Source of the DNA: Filosporella fistucella
Taxonomy: Eukaryota > Ascomycota > Leotiomycetes > Helotiales
Assembly: GCA_030077755.1 (NCBI GenBank)
Contig: JAQJZZ010000005.1
Span: 2,294,001-2,358,000, forward strand
Reading direction: 5' to 3'
Length of the DNA: 64,000 nucleotides
Numbering within the stretch: the first letter of the stretch is position 1; every line of letters begins with the position of its first letter. Positions 35,452 through 47,675 of the stretch are shown piece by piece. The notes below the pieces were generated by a model that did no database searches, was not told the DNA's origin, and was given only the letters and a program-made list of their open reading frames with translations. The position numbers and the translations under genes are program-made.

Positions 35452-36061
35452 TTAACAGGCGATTGCACATCCTAATATCTCAAGTTAGCCAGAGTCAAAT
35501 CATTCAATCACAGAAAAACATACCACTAGCAAGCCCAAGGCAATCTGCTTCGTTGGCCCTTCCACCACAGCCCATCTTCTGGAGGCATGCGCCGTAGCCG
35601 AAGTCACAAGTACCGTCGTCAGCTGCATACTGACAAACATCAAAAGGATCAGGACAGCCGTAGCACCTGTTTCGGAAGGACCATATATGGTCGTTCAAGA
35701 AATCAGGAACAGTTTTGGCATCGCCATAATTCTGCCAGTTGGCTCCCGTGCAGTCACGCTCTCTGAAATATCATTAATATGGTTCGTGAGGATGTAAGTG
35801 AAGATTTTACCGGAAGAAAGTAGTGCATCCACTTCCTCGCACTGAACTTGCTTTGTCTCCTGCGCCGTTCATGTTCCCTGAATTTTATCAGTACTTCCAT
35901 GGTTGTTTCGATATTGAAGGGGAAAACGTACAGCAAGCTGCATCATCCCAACGAGTCTCACGATGGGTTGCACCGCCAAAATTCCAATCATCATACAAAG
36001 TGAAATCTCTTGCCGAGACAACTGCGACAAGCAAACCTGCTGCAATTGTAATGAGTTTCAT
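35452..36061 (-). CDS. Small secreted cysteine-rich protein
   Basis: Four exons (introns 35878-35931, 35763-35810, 35472-35523) give about 151 aa. The signal peptide is MKLITIAAGLLVAVVSA. The mature part begins RDFTLYDDWNFGGATHRE, a beta/gamma-crystallin-like or DUF-type opening, and contains 12 cysteines, nine of them in the last 57 residues (CYGC, DVCQY, GTCDFGYGAC, GCGG, final GCAIAC). The even number fits six disulfides. A TATAAAA box lies at 36191-36197, about 130 bp upstream. Size, secretion and Cys content are those of fungal effector-type or surface proteins. No characterised family is recognised. Start, splice donors and frame phases agree at every junction. Confidence 0.8.
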
Positions 36062-37076
36062 GATGGTGAAGAAAGTCTTAAGGGCGGGAAAAAAAGGTTG
36101 CGGATCTTAGATGAGGTTGAATACTCGATCTCTATGAAGAAAGATCGATGGTGGGTATGGAAGTGCTTTGAAATGTGGTGAACTTGACAGTTTTATACCT
36201 GAAAGGTGATGTACCTTCAAAAGCAACTGAGCTGTTGCGTTTGGTAGAGACAATTGCTCATAAATTCCCAAATCTTGCATTTGTCAGGTTGGTTCAATTA
36301 TTGGTCGTGAAGTCCGAGGTCGACGTACGAGATATCCTTCTAAGCATCCCACAATGCAACAATCAGCCATCTTGCAGGCTCGTAAACTTGCAGTGAGATT
36401 GCGGTGACTTTAATCGCCTTGGAATTCCTGGATAAATGGGCGATGAGGTGGGAGTCCGCCTTATTTATCAACGTGACTGACAATTGCGACCTTGAAACTG
36501 CGGAGAATCCGCGGACCGTCCCTCCGGTTGCATGTAAGAGACAATTTGTGGCTTGAAGTTTCTGAAGGATAAACCGGTGTTATTGGCTAGATTAATCCGA
36601 CTATAGACATTCTCAATGGTAAAATGTTACCTTCAGTCATGGCTCTCATCAAAGGAAAAGGACCATCCCATAGACGAGAGCTGCTAAGAGGCAGTGCCGC
36701 ACTGATGCAGGTGTTTTCAGGCTTTCGCCTAGAAGCCCATATTACTCTTCAGGCGACGGCTCCCACCCACAATAGCAATACTACAGCAGTCTAGTGGCGG
36801 TATGCCTCATAGGGAAATATTTCTCCGAACAGTAGAGGAGTGGCTGATGTCGCTTCATGAGAATATTGCAGGATCTGTCGAACAAGCATAAATTTCGAGA
36901 ATTTGACCATGAGAGTGACAACTTCATGGATCTGAAACACCTCCGACACGCTTTCATTCAGGGTAACTCCAAGTTAAAATTGGAGGGCTTCAACTTCAGA
37001 AATTGCTTTTCGCAAATAAACTCGTATTCGTGAAGTCCAGGGCTATGGCGAACTTTGTCTACCCATATGCGCCTGT
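36062..37076. other. Intergenic region
   Basis: About 1 kb between the secreted protein promoter and the 3' end of the regulator gene. No supported gene; a 73-codon frame at 36175 begins in the promoter region and has no features. Confidence 0.5.
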
Positions 37077-39089
37077 TCATTCTGACCTGGTTGTTGAGAC
37101 GTATTGCTGCTTCAAATCAGACGCTCGTGAGTCTAGTCGAGCAAGTATGTTTAATAAATTGGGTAGTTCAAGTTGAGCTCTTTTGACAATGCGTTCGTTC
37201 TGAATCGTCTGCGTTATTTCGAGAAGGCTTGCTCCAACCTGGCGGATCTTTTCGACCTACAGGTTAAGTAAGTAAGCTTCCTGAACCTAAAGATCCTCGG
37301 CGGAAGTTGAGGGTTCTTTGTACGGGGAGAACGCGTGAGTATCCATAGAAATCCAGAGTCACAATCAAGACTTGTACATTTAGAGGGACTTACACAACTC
37401 TCCCCGTTAATCTGTAGGAATTCAAAAGGCGCAGACTGGATTGCCTGTAGCATTTCACGAGCTATTTCTGTTTTCTTCAATGCTATCATTAAAGGTTCGG
37501 AGCTCAATCCTAAGAGCGACAGAAGGTTAAGATCAAGGAACCTCTGCAATATGAGCAAACTTAGGGAATGGAACGTGACCTGGAGGTTTATACGTTGAAT
37601 CCAGAAGCCTGACCGTTGATATGTCATGTCGGCATCCTCCACGTCTTTTATTTGTTCAACATCTCGAAGCCAACTTGGCATGTCATCTGTAAAACTGAGA
37701 AATTGCACATAAGTATCAACGATTGCCGATGTCTGCCCCTCAGTCAAAACAGGGAGACTTGGCGGCATGCTGGTGCAGAATGGTTGCAATAATTGGAAAT
37801 CTAACATCAACTTCGCCGCCAGACACCACAGCTTTTGACACAGATGGAAACTCGTCATGAGACGATCTTCATAGGATTTGATGCCATGAGATCTTGTCGA
37901 ATCCAGTAGCGAATGTCCATCGGGCCGTGGTGCATTTTGGACGGATATATGACCTCGCAGCGAGAAATCATGCATTACGAAAGGGCGATTGTTCAAAAGG
38001 GCGGCGGACTTATCGCCTGTGTGTAATTGCCAGAAGATATTTCTCCTTAATTGAGCCTCCACAGAATCCAAATTTTCCAATGCGTGCTCGTGATGCAAGC
38101 ACATAGCCTGAGCAAGCCTCATCGCATCACCCAGAAGCTGCCACGAAACTCTTCCCCGTCCTGCTGCATGAATAGAATTAAAATGTAAGTATCGGATGAT
38201 AATAGAGGACGAGTTAGGCGATTCTATATCGTCATCTTGTTGAAGATTAAGACAGTTCCGGGACGCTCTCAGAAAGTGTTTGGCAAGTTTGGGTCCTTTG
38301 GGGAAAATGTGAGCTGGTAAAACGAAGCATGTCTCGGCACAAACAGCAGTTAACAAGGAGAATTGTCGACACAATACCAGTTCAGACGTGTCAGAAAGTC
38401 TTTGATGATCTGAATGGCCATTGGGAACCAGAGAATGTGAAGGACCTAAAATTTCCGAGTCCTGCGAGAACAAGACCAAGCTTTTTCGCAGGCTTCTCTC
38501 ATGAATGAGAGGCATGATGGGGAAAAGGTATTGCAAATAGAGATCGATACATTCTGAGCCAATCTGGTCCAATTGGGAGAGAGGTTGAAGTCTAGATATG
38601 GCTGACTCTAACTCTTGGTACAAGCTGATGAGTTGAGAGCGAGATCCATCTTGTTGAAAGTGGTATGTTCTACTCGTCTGTCGCTGATTCCGGTTGATGT
38701 CATCAAACATCTGGTTGGCTGTCGTCAATGATTGGGCAGAGGGCGGAATTATGGGGAAATGCCCAGGGCCTGGCGGAGACCATGATGAAGCAGTATGAGC
38801 CGCACCGGAAAAGGTAGTATTCGTCAGCGGCGATAACGGCGCAGTTGATAGCCTGGAAATTGATGGCGAATGTTGGGACGGAGACGTGGGAGCAGGAGAC
38901 TCTCGAAACCTCCGTCCTCTCTTCCTCGGTGGGACGGTGTATGCACAAGGCAAGTTTGAAAGTTGGCAAGTAGAACATTGCGGCGATTTGAAGTCGCACT
39001 ACTCTCGATATCCAGTAAGTGTATGTCTTCATTCGACGCTGCCAACCTACCTTGACTTTGCGTCTCCTGCAGCTGTCACACGCACGCAT
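37077..39089 (-). CDS. Zn2Cys6 fungal transcription factor
   Basis: Three exons (introns 38999-39050 and 37257-37393) give about 607 aa. The binuclear zinc cluster is split by the first intron: MRACDSCRRRKVK then CDFKSPQCSTCQLSNLPC, with cysteines at 4, 7, 14, 21, 24 and 31, followed by a basic patch (RKRGRR). Residues ~150-450 are a fungal-specific transcription factor domain (ECIDLYLQYLFPIMPLIH; GRGRVSWQLLGDAMRLAQAM). If the 137-bp second intron is read through, the frame stays open to 37214 with non-conserved sequence; splicing instead gives GESCVEKIRQVGASLLEI, a conserved-looking C-terminus, so I prefer the stop at 37077. It lies next to, and divergent from, the GH43 gene and may be its local regulator. 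Confidence 0.9.
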
Positions 39090-39924
39090 GATGCAAAGCG
39101 TTCTTGTGCAATTAAGTTATTATATGTTATATTGAAGGCGAACAAAGCAAAATAAGAATTTGGAAATTTCGGAGAATTAAGCAGGGAAAACTGGAGTTGG
39201 TAAAATGCGTTGATGAATGAAGACGAAACAAAGAGTAGGAGAAAAACCAAGTTCACGTTTGCCAAGTCTCCGCGGCGATTTACCGCCAATGAGGGGCTCT
39301 ATTGTGGCGCCAATTCCCCGAAGCTCTTATGACACACCAAAGGTACCAGATACTTGCAATGTGGCTGAACTCTGCGTAAAGCTCAGGTGTCTTGTACCTA
39401 TATTCGAAAGACCTAAGTGGACGCGACTAGCACCCAAGTTGCCACCAGTACAATGCAGTTGTACTCCGTGCCTCGATATACCACCATTTGACTTCTCGAA
39501 AACTCTGCTTGTATTGTTGAACAAGAAATAGGGAATACATCCTAACAGGAGAGCATGCTTTACCCGTTCCTCGAGATTCCTAATTTCCTCCCAAGGCAAG
39601 ATCTAAATCCCAAGTATCCAAGCCGGAACACGTCAGACCTTTGTGGCACCCCGCGTCTTGAGCAGCTCTTTGAAAACTGCTCCTCTTAGCTACGCTTCCA
39701 TGTTCCTCAAGAATTTCCCGGGGATACAAGCAAATATGCTCCAAACAGTGCCGCAATCACCGGCAGGGTGGAGTCCAAGCTACTTACCTAGGTATGTATA
39801 AGCTACGTCCATGCTATTAATCATTCAGTTTCTAGCACCTCTGCCCAGATTAGTATCATACCATTTCATTAGTTTTCACTTCACCTCATCTCCTTTATCT
39901 CTCCCGAACAAGAATTGAATCGTT
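39090..39924. promoter_or_regulatory. Divergent upstream region of regulator and GH43 genes
   Basis: 835 bp between start codons at 39089 (minus) and 39925 (plus). No gene with support. I did not find GGCTAA motifs here, unlike upstream of the GH11 and CE5 genes, so control by XlnR is not suggested. CT-rich leader precedes the GH43 start. Confidence 0.4.
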
Positions 39925-41584
39925 ATGAAATTCCAAAATCCGATTATCCCTGGCTTCTCCCCAGATCCATCTGTTGTTTTGGTGGAAGGCACTTTCTTTC
40001 TCGTTACCTCGACCTTCCATATCTTCCCCGCGATTCCCATATATTGCTCGAAAGACCTGAATACCTGGACACACATAAGTAGATTCCGCATCATCTTCAC
40101 AAAAGAAACCTCTGACCTTAGTTTTAGGCAATGCAATTGATCGACCCAGTCAGTTAGACCTTACAAACGCAAGGAGCGTAGATCTGCCAGAGCACCCAGA
40201 TGGAAGCATGGTTGCAACAGCTGGAATATTTGCTCCTTCCATTCACTTCCACAACGATACATTCTACATACTTTGCACGAATACTATCAATGATGGAAGC
40301 ACATTCAAAACCTTGAATTTTTACATCACTTGTAGAGATATCTGGGGCAACAGCTGGTCTGATCCCGTCTATATCGATTTCTTTGGAATTGATCCAAGTT
40401 TCTTCTTCGAAGACGACCATGCTTATGTGCAAGGCTCCTTTCGACTTCATCCATTGAAGCAAGACGCCTGCTGTATCATGCAGCTTGAAATCGATATCGG
40501 AACGGGAGAAACAATATCTGAACCTAAAGCAATCTGGGAAGGATTCGCCAAAATCCATCCCGAAGGACCGCATGTATACAAGAAGGACGGATGGTATTAT
40601 CTTCTCATTGCCGAAGGCGGGACTTTTGAACACCACATGCTTTCGATTTCACGCTCCAAGGATATCTGGGGACCATATTTGTCTTACGAAAATAATCCAG
40701 TCCTTACCTCAGATGGAACCACAGAGTTCATTCAAGGTGTTGGCCATGGAGACTTGTTCCAAGACCATGAGGGCAGATGGTGGGCGGCTGTTCTAGGATA
40801 TAGAGATTCGAATGGTATCTTTCCATTAGGCAGAGAGACATTCCTGACTCCTGTAACATGGCCAGTGAATGGGTGGCCGAAAATTGAACAGCCTACTATG
40901 CAGTTTGAACGAGAACATATTGACTTACAGTCATCGAAGTCGCTGCCTCAAAGACCTAGTGAAAGGGCTGGTGACTGCTACCTTCGCAGTCCAAATCTTC
41001 AACATTACAGGTTCTCACCAGATGGACGGAAAATCTCCTTGGTCCCTAGCAAGACCGATCTTTCCGTTACAAGCGGCACAGCAACCTTCTTGGGCGAACG
41101 TCAACGGCAACCTGATTCTACGGCAAAAGCGGTCATGGAAAAGAATGTCAAGAATACCAGCCGCACTCTCAAGGCTGGTATGACATTATTCAAGGACGCT
41201 GTCCGACACGCAGAAATATTCTATGACTGGTCCACTTCGAAAGTCAATTTGAGTTACACTCGCCGTGGTGCTCAAAATCCCTCTTCAATAGCCTCGAACT
41301 TCCTTGACCAAAACTGGGAACGGATAGCTTTTGAGATACGCTGCTCTATGAAGCAGTATGAATTTCTGTATCAAGTCAATGACGATGGGAAATGGATCTC
41401 GCTTGGGTCGGTGTATAGCATTGAGATGACAGCGCGAGATTTCACTGGTACGATGCTGGGCATATTTGCAAATATCAGTGCAGAGAATGATGAGGAGGAG
41501 GATAATGTTGTGATGTTTGAGGACTTCGAGGTCACGTCACAAACAGCTTTCCAGATCCCTGATATGGTGAGACCGCACATCTAG
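39925..41584 (+). CDS. GH43 beta-xylosidase/arabinofuranosidase-type hydrolase
   Basis: Two exons (intron 40079-40127) give about 536 aa. The five-bladed GH43 propeller starts at once: NPIIPGFSPDPSVV with catalytic base Asp14. GIDPSFFFEDDHAYVQG carries the pKa-modulating Asp, and EGPHVYKKDGWYYLLIAEGG the catalytic acid Glu. Residues ~330-520 form the beta-sandwich typical of the GH43_C2 domain in beta-xylosidases. No signal peptide is seen, so it is probably intracellular and acts on imported xylo- or arabino-oligosaccharides. The sugar porter lies downstream on the same strand and the Zn2Cys6 gene upstream. Substrate within GH43 cannot be fixed by eye. Confidence 0.92.
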
Positions 41585-42500
41585 AAAATTTAGATAAATT
41601 TGGTATTCAATTATGTAGATTTGACTTCTAATCAATTCATTCTTTATCATATAAAAAATCATATTCACGAAGATCAGATGATTTCAACTAAAGCAGGTGA
41701 TGCATAAGCACCCAGGGTAGGACTCTCTAATGTTTGTCTCAGTCGTCGTACTTCGAAGTTGGAGGTTTTTCTACCGACATTAACTCATTCACATTCCCGC
41801 GGCGCCAGCACCAAACATCGCGGCTTGATCCGCATTCATTCCATACTATGTCAGATCAACATATTGTCCTTGTATTCTTAATAGTAGGAAACGCACTGGA
41901 AGATGTGCCTGCTTAATTAGGTAGCAGTCAGTGGCAGACACAGTGTAGATTAAGTTGGGTTGCATTAACTGAGTATGAGTCTACTCTCCTAGGCTCCGGC
42001 GCGTTTGTTTCTTACATTCATATACACAATCAACTGATCTCGTCTTCCTTCGGAGAGAAAAATCCAATTCCCCGCGCCTCCATCCCCAATTCGCCGTGCC
42101 AATGCTCCGCGGCGACTTCGACTCTGGTCAGTGCTCACGACATCCAATCAAATATGTTTTCAACAGATCTGACTTCTCCATATTCCACTCTGTCGGGTCC
42201 ATTGTCCGTCCACCATTACTCGTGTGTATCTTTATTCCCCACAATCTCCAACACTCCATTCCCCGAGTCTAGACGACCCAGTCCCCCGGACCCCAGGACT
42301 TCAATTATCCACGCGAAGATATGTTCATCTCAAAATTATATATAACTACATGATGATCTTCTCTTTTGTGCACTTGTGTTGCAGAAGTATCATTAGTGAT
42401 CAGCTAGAGCTTCATTCTACCGGGCTATCTGCTCCAACCCGAGGATTCCAATCTCGAAAAGCTTCATCGTTTTCAGGAGCTTAAATTTACCAAATCCAAG
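41585..42500. other. Intergenic region, sugar porter promoter
   Basis: About 0.9 kb. Two short frames (42154-42345, 42224-42484) lie in the CT-rich leader of the transporter and are not supported. Confidence 0.5.
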
Positions 42501-44244
42501 ATGGCTCCAAAAGCTGCTCACGCAGTCGACAAGCTCGAAACAGCCTTAGATTTCTCGGTTGTCCCTCCATTCTGGAAACGTAAGAATGGAATACTTCTCT
42601 ACTTCGTGCTTACGTCGTCGTTCTTCTCTAGTCTGGCATCTGGCTTCGATGGGGTATACATTCTTTTTATTCTCATCTCTTTCTCCCAACAATTTTACAC
42701 AAGCAAGAAAATTAGCTAATTGACCTATGCAGTCAATGACCAACGCCATGCAACTTCTTCCTGTCTGGCAAGCCAAATTTGGACATCCCACTGGGTCAAC
42801 TCTAGGTTTCTTTGGTGCTGCTACAGGAATCGGCGGCGTCATACCTTTGATCTTCCTCAATTGGTTGCCTGACTATCTAGGACGTCGATGGCCCACAGTC
42901 ATAGGAGCTGTCATAATTATCGGTTCAGCCATAATGCAGGTATTTTCATCGTCGCTAGATATGTTCATTGGAGCAAAAATGATTCTGGGATTTGGAACAT
43001 CGGTTGTGCAGATGGGTGCCCCGGTGTTGATTACAGAGTTGAGCCATCCAAAGGAGAGAGCTATCGTTACTTCCTTGTACAATACGTCCGTGGTGCTGGG
43101 ATATGTAATTGGAGGTATATTCTCTTCTTTGAATTAAATTTACTAACACTTAGCTAATATCTTACTAGCTTGGGTCACTTTCGGAAGCATAAAGATCGAG
43201 GGTCAGTGGCAATGGAAACTGCCTACCCTCTTACAGGCCGTACCATCTCTATATCAATTGTCTATGGTACAGTTTCCCTCGAAATAAAACGCATGTTAAA
43301 TAATAACATCTAGCCAGATATACTTCAGCCCTGAATCACCGCGCTGGCTCGTTGCTCATAATCGCCCAGATGAAGCTCTCAAAATCCTGATCAAGTATCA
43401 TGGTGAAGATGATCCTGATTCTACACTCGTACATACCGAATTCGCCGAAATTAAAGAAGCTATCGCTCTCGATGCCGAAAATAACCTGACTTGGAAACAA
43501 TTTTTCAGCTCTACTCCAAATCTCAAACGTATCGGTATCTGCACAGCCGTTGCAGTATTCTCGCAATCCACAGGCAATCTACTCGTCTCAAACTACCTGA
43601 ACCCTATCCTCAAGCAGACCGGACTCGATTCTTCCTTCGAAAGCACGCTCATCAACGGCATGGTAACTCTCTGGTCCTATATAATCTCCATAATCTGCTG
43701 TTTCTTAATGAACACCTTCCGCCGACGAACTTTCTTCCTCTGGGGCTCAGGCGGGACCTTGGTCACATTCATAGTTTGGACAGTCGGTGCTCAGCAGTTC
43801 ACCGAGCATGGTAATATCGCTGCTGGCCGTCTAGTCATTGCGTGTATCTTTTTCTTCCAGCTCTTCTATGTCATCGCCTGGCAAGTCCTTGTCGTGACTT
43901 ACCCGCTGGAAATCAGCACCTACCAGATGCGCGCTAAGATGTGGTCCTATGTCCTGCTTGTCATATACGTAGCGCAGATCTTTGGAAACTATGTCAATCC
44001 CATTGGACTGGAAAGTATTGGGTGGGAATACTATATCTATTTGTGTGTTTGGATTGCGATGATTTGGTTGATTGTGTATTTCTGTTTCCCCGAGACGATG
44101 GGACCGACGTTGGAGGAGCTGGAGGCTCTTTTCGATGGGCCGAGAGAGCGAGGTAAGGACCTGGAGAAACTGGGGATCAAGGAAGGGGGGATGGACGAGG
44201 TTCATCATGAGGATGTGACTGTATATAGAGAGGAGAAGGTTTAG
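42501..44244 (+). CDS. MFS sugar porter (hexose/oligosaccharide permease)
   Basis: Four exons (introns 42654-42732, 43115-43168, 43267-43317) give about 519 aa with twelve predicted membrane spans. Sugar porter signatures are visible: DYLGRRWPT after span 2-3, SPESPRWLVA at the end of the first half, and CFPETMGPTLEELEALFD after the last span. The N-terminus resembles fungal lactose/cellobiose permease-like proteins (FDGSMTNAMQLLPVWQAKFG). It would import sugars or short oligosaccharides by proton symport at the plasma membrane. Its position after the GH43 gene suggests it supplies that enzyme's substrate; this is inference. Confidence 0.92.
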
Positions 44245-44850
44245 TTCCTATGGTAATGAGACTTTGTAGACGATAAGGATTTCTAATCATGTACGCGACA
44301 AATGTGCAAACCCTATAATCACCGAATTCTACTTGTACAATTAGCTGAACAAAAGTTCCGCGGGCTGCTCTGATAGGTGGGAGGTGAAATAAAGTGCGAG
44401 ACGCGGGAAGCCTGAAGAAACGAATGAATAATGTACCTGCAAAGGGTATGAAGTTTTGATTGGCGGAAAGAACAAATGGGAAACATAGTTGATTCGCTCT
44501 AAAAAAGTGCGTGGTTACCTGAAGAGATTGGGATGACAATTGTCTTGCCCGGAAGTGCATAGAACAAAGGGTTGAGGGAATTCTCCAGGCGCATGTTTGT
44601 CGAAGATTCGGAGGTATAACCAAGAATGAAGTACTCGTACAGCCGAGATTGGTACATGATGAAGAAACTGCTATAATCGGGCACATCAAAAACACAGGAA
44701 CAATGCAAAAAGAAGGATGAACTAGAGCCACAGGTAAGCTGCACCTCGAATGAGACAACAAATCATGCACATGGCATTCTCTATCCCATGGATATCATCC
44801 TAGACGCCATGAATATGCAATAATTCCACCAACTCCGCCAACCTGCTTCT
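44245..44850. other. Convergent intergenic spacer
   Basis: Between the convergent sugar porter and RRP40 genes. Antisense frames at 44177-44770 overlap the porter end and lack features. Nothing else recognised. Confidence 0.5.
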
Positions 44851-45638
44851 CTATCCTTGGACATCCTTCACGATCTTCTTTGCCAGTTTCTTTTGCGCAT
44901 CGACTGTTAAGGAATTGGTATCGGTATCCTGTATCGCTTTCCCGATCGCCAGTGTGGTTTTAATGCTTTTGCTGTCAACCCAAAGCTTGCCATTTCTCCC
45001 AACCGCAATCTCAAATGCCACACCTCCCGCGCCAAGTTCTTCCAAAATCACCAAATGGCCCTGTTCCGCTGGTTTTGCGAGCATCAGTCTTCTTGCCATG
45101 CCTGTTGTTATCGGAAACAACATCCCTCCAGTCAAAGGTCCTAGCCCTTCCGATTTTCCAGTTGTGGAGGAAACGCACTCCAGCTCGGGGTCCATATGTT
45201 TATTTGCCAACGTCACTCGCGCATATACCAATGCTCCTTGTGCAAGCTGCGGTCTGGTTTTCTTGCTTGCGCCTTCGAATGATAGGACTGGGAGAGAGGC
45301 ATTCGCTGTGTAGTCGCTGATGCTGGCGAAGAAAACATCGCCCGCAGATCTTTGTATCGTAGCAATGACGAGATCACCAACTACCGGAGAATACTAGAAT
45401 AAAAATAAGACTTGTTTCTCTGCAGAAAATAAAATTGACTTACACGACTGCCGTTGAATTCAACCCACACAGCGTTTTTCCTCTTGTCTGTACATAATCG
45501 ACCTGCTACTGTGGGGGTAATCGTATTTGGTGGGATGTGCCGTAACCCTGGACCCAACTTGAGAGGCAACTTTGGGTGAGATGGTAATGAAGAAGAATCA
45601 AGATGCTGTCCCGGAAGAACGAAGGTTTCTGTCGCCAT
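44851..45638 (-). CDS. RRP40: Exosome complex subunit RRP40 (EXOSC3)
   Basis: Two exons (intron 45394-45443) give about 245 aa. Domain order fits Rrp40: N-terminal domain (FVLPGQ, KLGPGLRHIPP), S1 fold (YSPVVGDLVIATI, FEGASKKTRPQLAQGALVYARV), and a KH-like domain (FEIAVGRNGKLWVDSKS). This cap subunit of the RNA exosome guides RNA into the 3'-5' exonuclease core in nucleus and cytoplasm. Gene and SSZ1 are divergent with 227 bp between start codons. Confidence 0.93.
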
Positions 45639-45865
45639 TGTAAATTTAACCAGCTTGATGTTGCCTACACAACTTCTTCATGCAAAGTTGAGGTAGTTCT
45701 CAGCCTTGCGAAAAAGTGGGGCGCAAAGTCTCCAATCGCCGCTAGTGAAATTTCTCAAGTTGTGGGCAAAAAAAGTTCAAGATCTGGAAATCAGGACTCC
45801 TCCAACGACCATTCTTCAAAGCCTCCACGATATTTCCCCCTATCTCTCAAATAGATACCGTCAAG
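45639..45865. promoter_or_regulatory. Shared divergent promoter RRP40/SSZ1
   Basis: 227 bp between the start codons of an RNA exosome gene and a ribosome-associated chaperone gene. No TATA box is obvious. A short frame that overlaps RRP40 antisense (45603-45854) is not supported. Confidence 0.55.
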
Positions 45866-47675
45866 ATGGCTGCAGAAGGAGGTTCCGCGAATGGCACTAC
45901 GCCAGGAGAAAGACATGCTATCGGTATCTCGTTTGGAAACTCCAACAGCTCGATTGCATACACTGCTTCAGACGACAAGGCTGAAGTTATTGCCAATGAG
46001 GATGGTGGTATGTTATTGAATCACCTTGATTTCTGATATAAGAGGACTAAAAGTGTATCCAGATCGTCAGATTCCTTCGATCTTGTCCTATGTTCACGGA
46101 GAGGAGTATAATGGCCAACAAGCCAAGCAACAACTTCTCCGAAACAGTGAAAATACTGTCGCATACTTCAGAGATTTTCTGGGGCAAGAGTAGGAGAATA
46201 TATCTTTCAAACGATGTCTGTATGCTAAATCCATGCGCAGTTTCAAGTCGATAGACCCAACCCACTGCCATGCTTCCGCCCACCCTCTCGAACACGGTTC
46301 CACGATCGCATTCAAGATCCACGACAAGGAGGATGAGGAGTCATCAACTGTCAGCATTTCAGAGATTACCACACGTCATTTCCGTCGTTTGGCGCAATCT
46401 GCTTCCGATTTCACTGGCAAGAAGGTCAACTCTGCTGTCATTACAATTCCCACAAACTTCAGCGAGAAGCAACAAGCCGCATTGACTAAGGCTGCTAACG
46501 ATGCTGGACTGGAGGTTTTACAACTCATTAATGAGCCAGTAGCTGCTCTTCTGGCATACGATGCCCGGCCGGAAAGCAAGGTAGCAGATAAGATTGTCGT
46601 TGTTGCAGACTTGGGAGGAACCAGATCTGATGTTGCTGTTATTGCATCCAGAGGCGGAATGTATACCATTCTTGCAACTGCACACGATTACGATTTTGCC
46701 GGATGCCATTTGGATACAGTTATTGGTGATTTCTTTGCCAAAGAGTTCATTAAGTGGAACAAGACCGACCCCCGCGAAATTCCCCGCAGTTTGGCAAAAT
46801 TGAAGCTCGAGTCAGAGAACACAAAGAAGGCATTGTCGATCGGTACCAAGGCAGAATTCAGTATTGAGAGTTTAGCAGAGGGCATCGATTTCACATCATC
46901 TATCACCAGACTTAAGTACGAGCTTAGCGCCCGACCTGTTTTCGAAGGCTTCAACCGTCTGATCCAGGGAGTTGTGAAGAAGGCTGGACTTGACGTCTTG
47001 GATGTCGACGAGGTTATCTTGTCCGGAGGAACCTCTCATACTCCTAAAATCGCTGCCAACATGCAAGCAATTTTCCCAGCATCGACCACTATCCTTGCCC
47101 CGTCTACCTCTCCAACTGCTATCAATCCATCCGAACTCCAAGCAAGAGGAGCAGCACTACAAGCCAGCTTGATTGCAGAGTTTGATAAGGAGGACATCGA
47201 GCAATCTACCCACCCTGCTGTCACTGCTGTCAAGCATCTCACCAATGCCGTAGGTGTTTTGTCGATATCAGGAGACAGTGCCAAGGGTGCCTTCACTCCC
47301 ATTATTGCTGCTGAGACTGCTGTCCCAGCTCGCCGTACGATTCACATCAATGCTCCAAAAGATGGAGGTGACGTGCTCATCAAGATTGTGGAGGGTGGAT
47401 CACACATCAAGGTCTCGACACCAGCGCCAAAAGCCAAGACCAACGGAGAGAAGGCGGACTCTGATAGCGATGAAGACTCAGATGAGGAGCCAGAAGATGT
47501 TAGAGAAAAGGTCTGGAAAGTCGGAAATGTGCTCGCAGAGGCTGCTATTAAAGGTGTCTCGAAAGGCGGAAAGGTCGAGGTGATGATCAATGTCGCAGGT
47601 GACCTAGCTGTTACAGTCACTTGCAGAGAGGTCGGTGGAAAAGGAGGCGTCCGAGGAAATCTGAGTGCTCCATAG
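45866..47675 (+). CDS. SSZ1: Ribosome-associated Hsp70 SSZ1
   Basis: Three exons (introns 46008-46062 and 46190-46240) give about 567 aa. The N-terminal Hsp70 nucleotide-binding fold starts at AIGISFGNSNSSIAY, with DRQIPSILSYVHGEEY, NEPVAALLAYDA and VVADLGGTRSDVAVIA; VDEVILSGGTSHTPKI is the second phosphate region. The substrate domain is short and degenerate and includes an acidic segment (DSDSDEDSDEEPEDV), as in Ssz1 and unlike canonical Hsp70. Ssz1 forms the ribosome-associated complex with the J-protein Zuo1 at the peptide tunnel exit and assists nascent chain folding. The second intron is supported by the join FLGQ-D-FKSIDPTHC. Confidence 0.93.

Noticed and set aside
37214..37256. Unspliced C-terminus of the Zn2Cys6 protein
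   Set aside because: Splicing 37257-37393 gives a coherent conserved-looking tail, while the open frame through the intron is unlike the family.
46990..47583. Several frames overlapping SSZ1
   Set aside because: Shadows of the Hsp70 coding exon in other frames.
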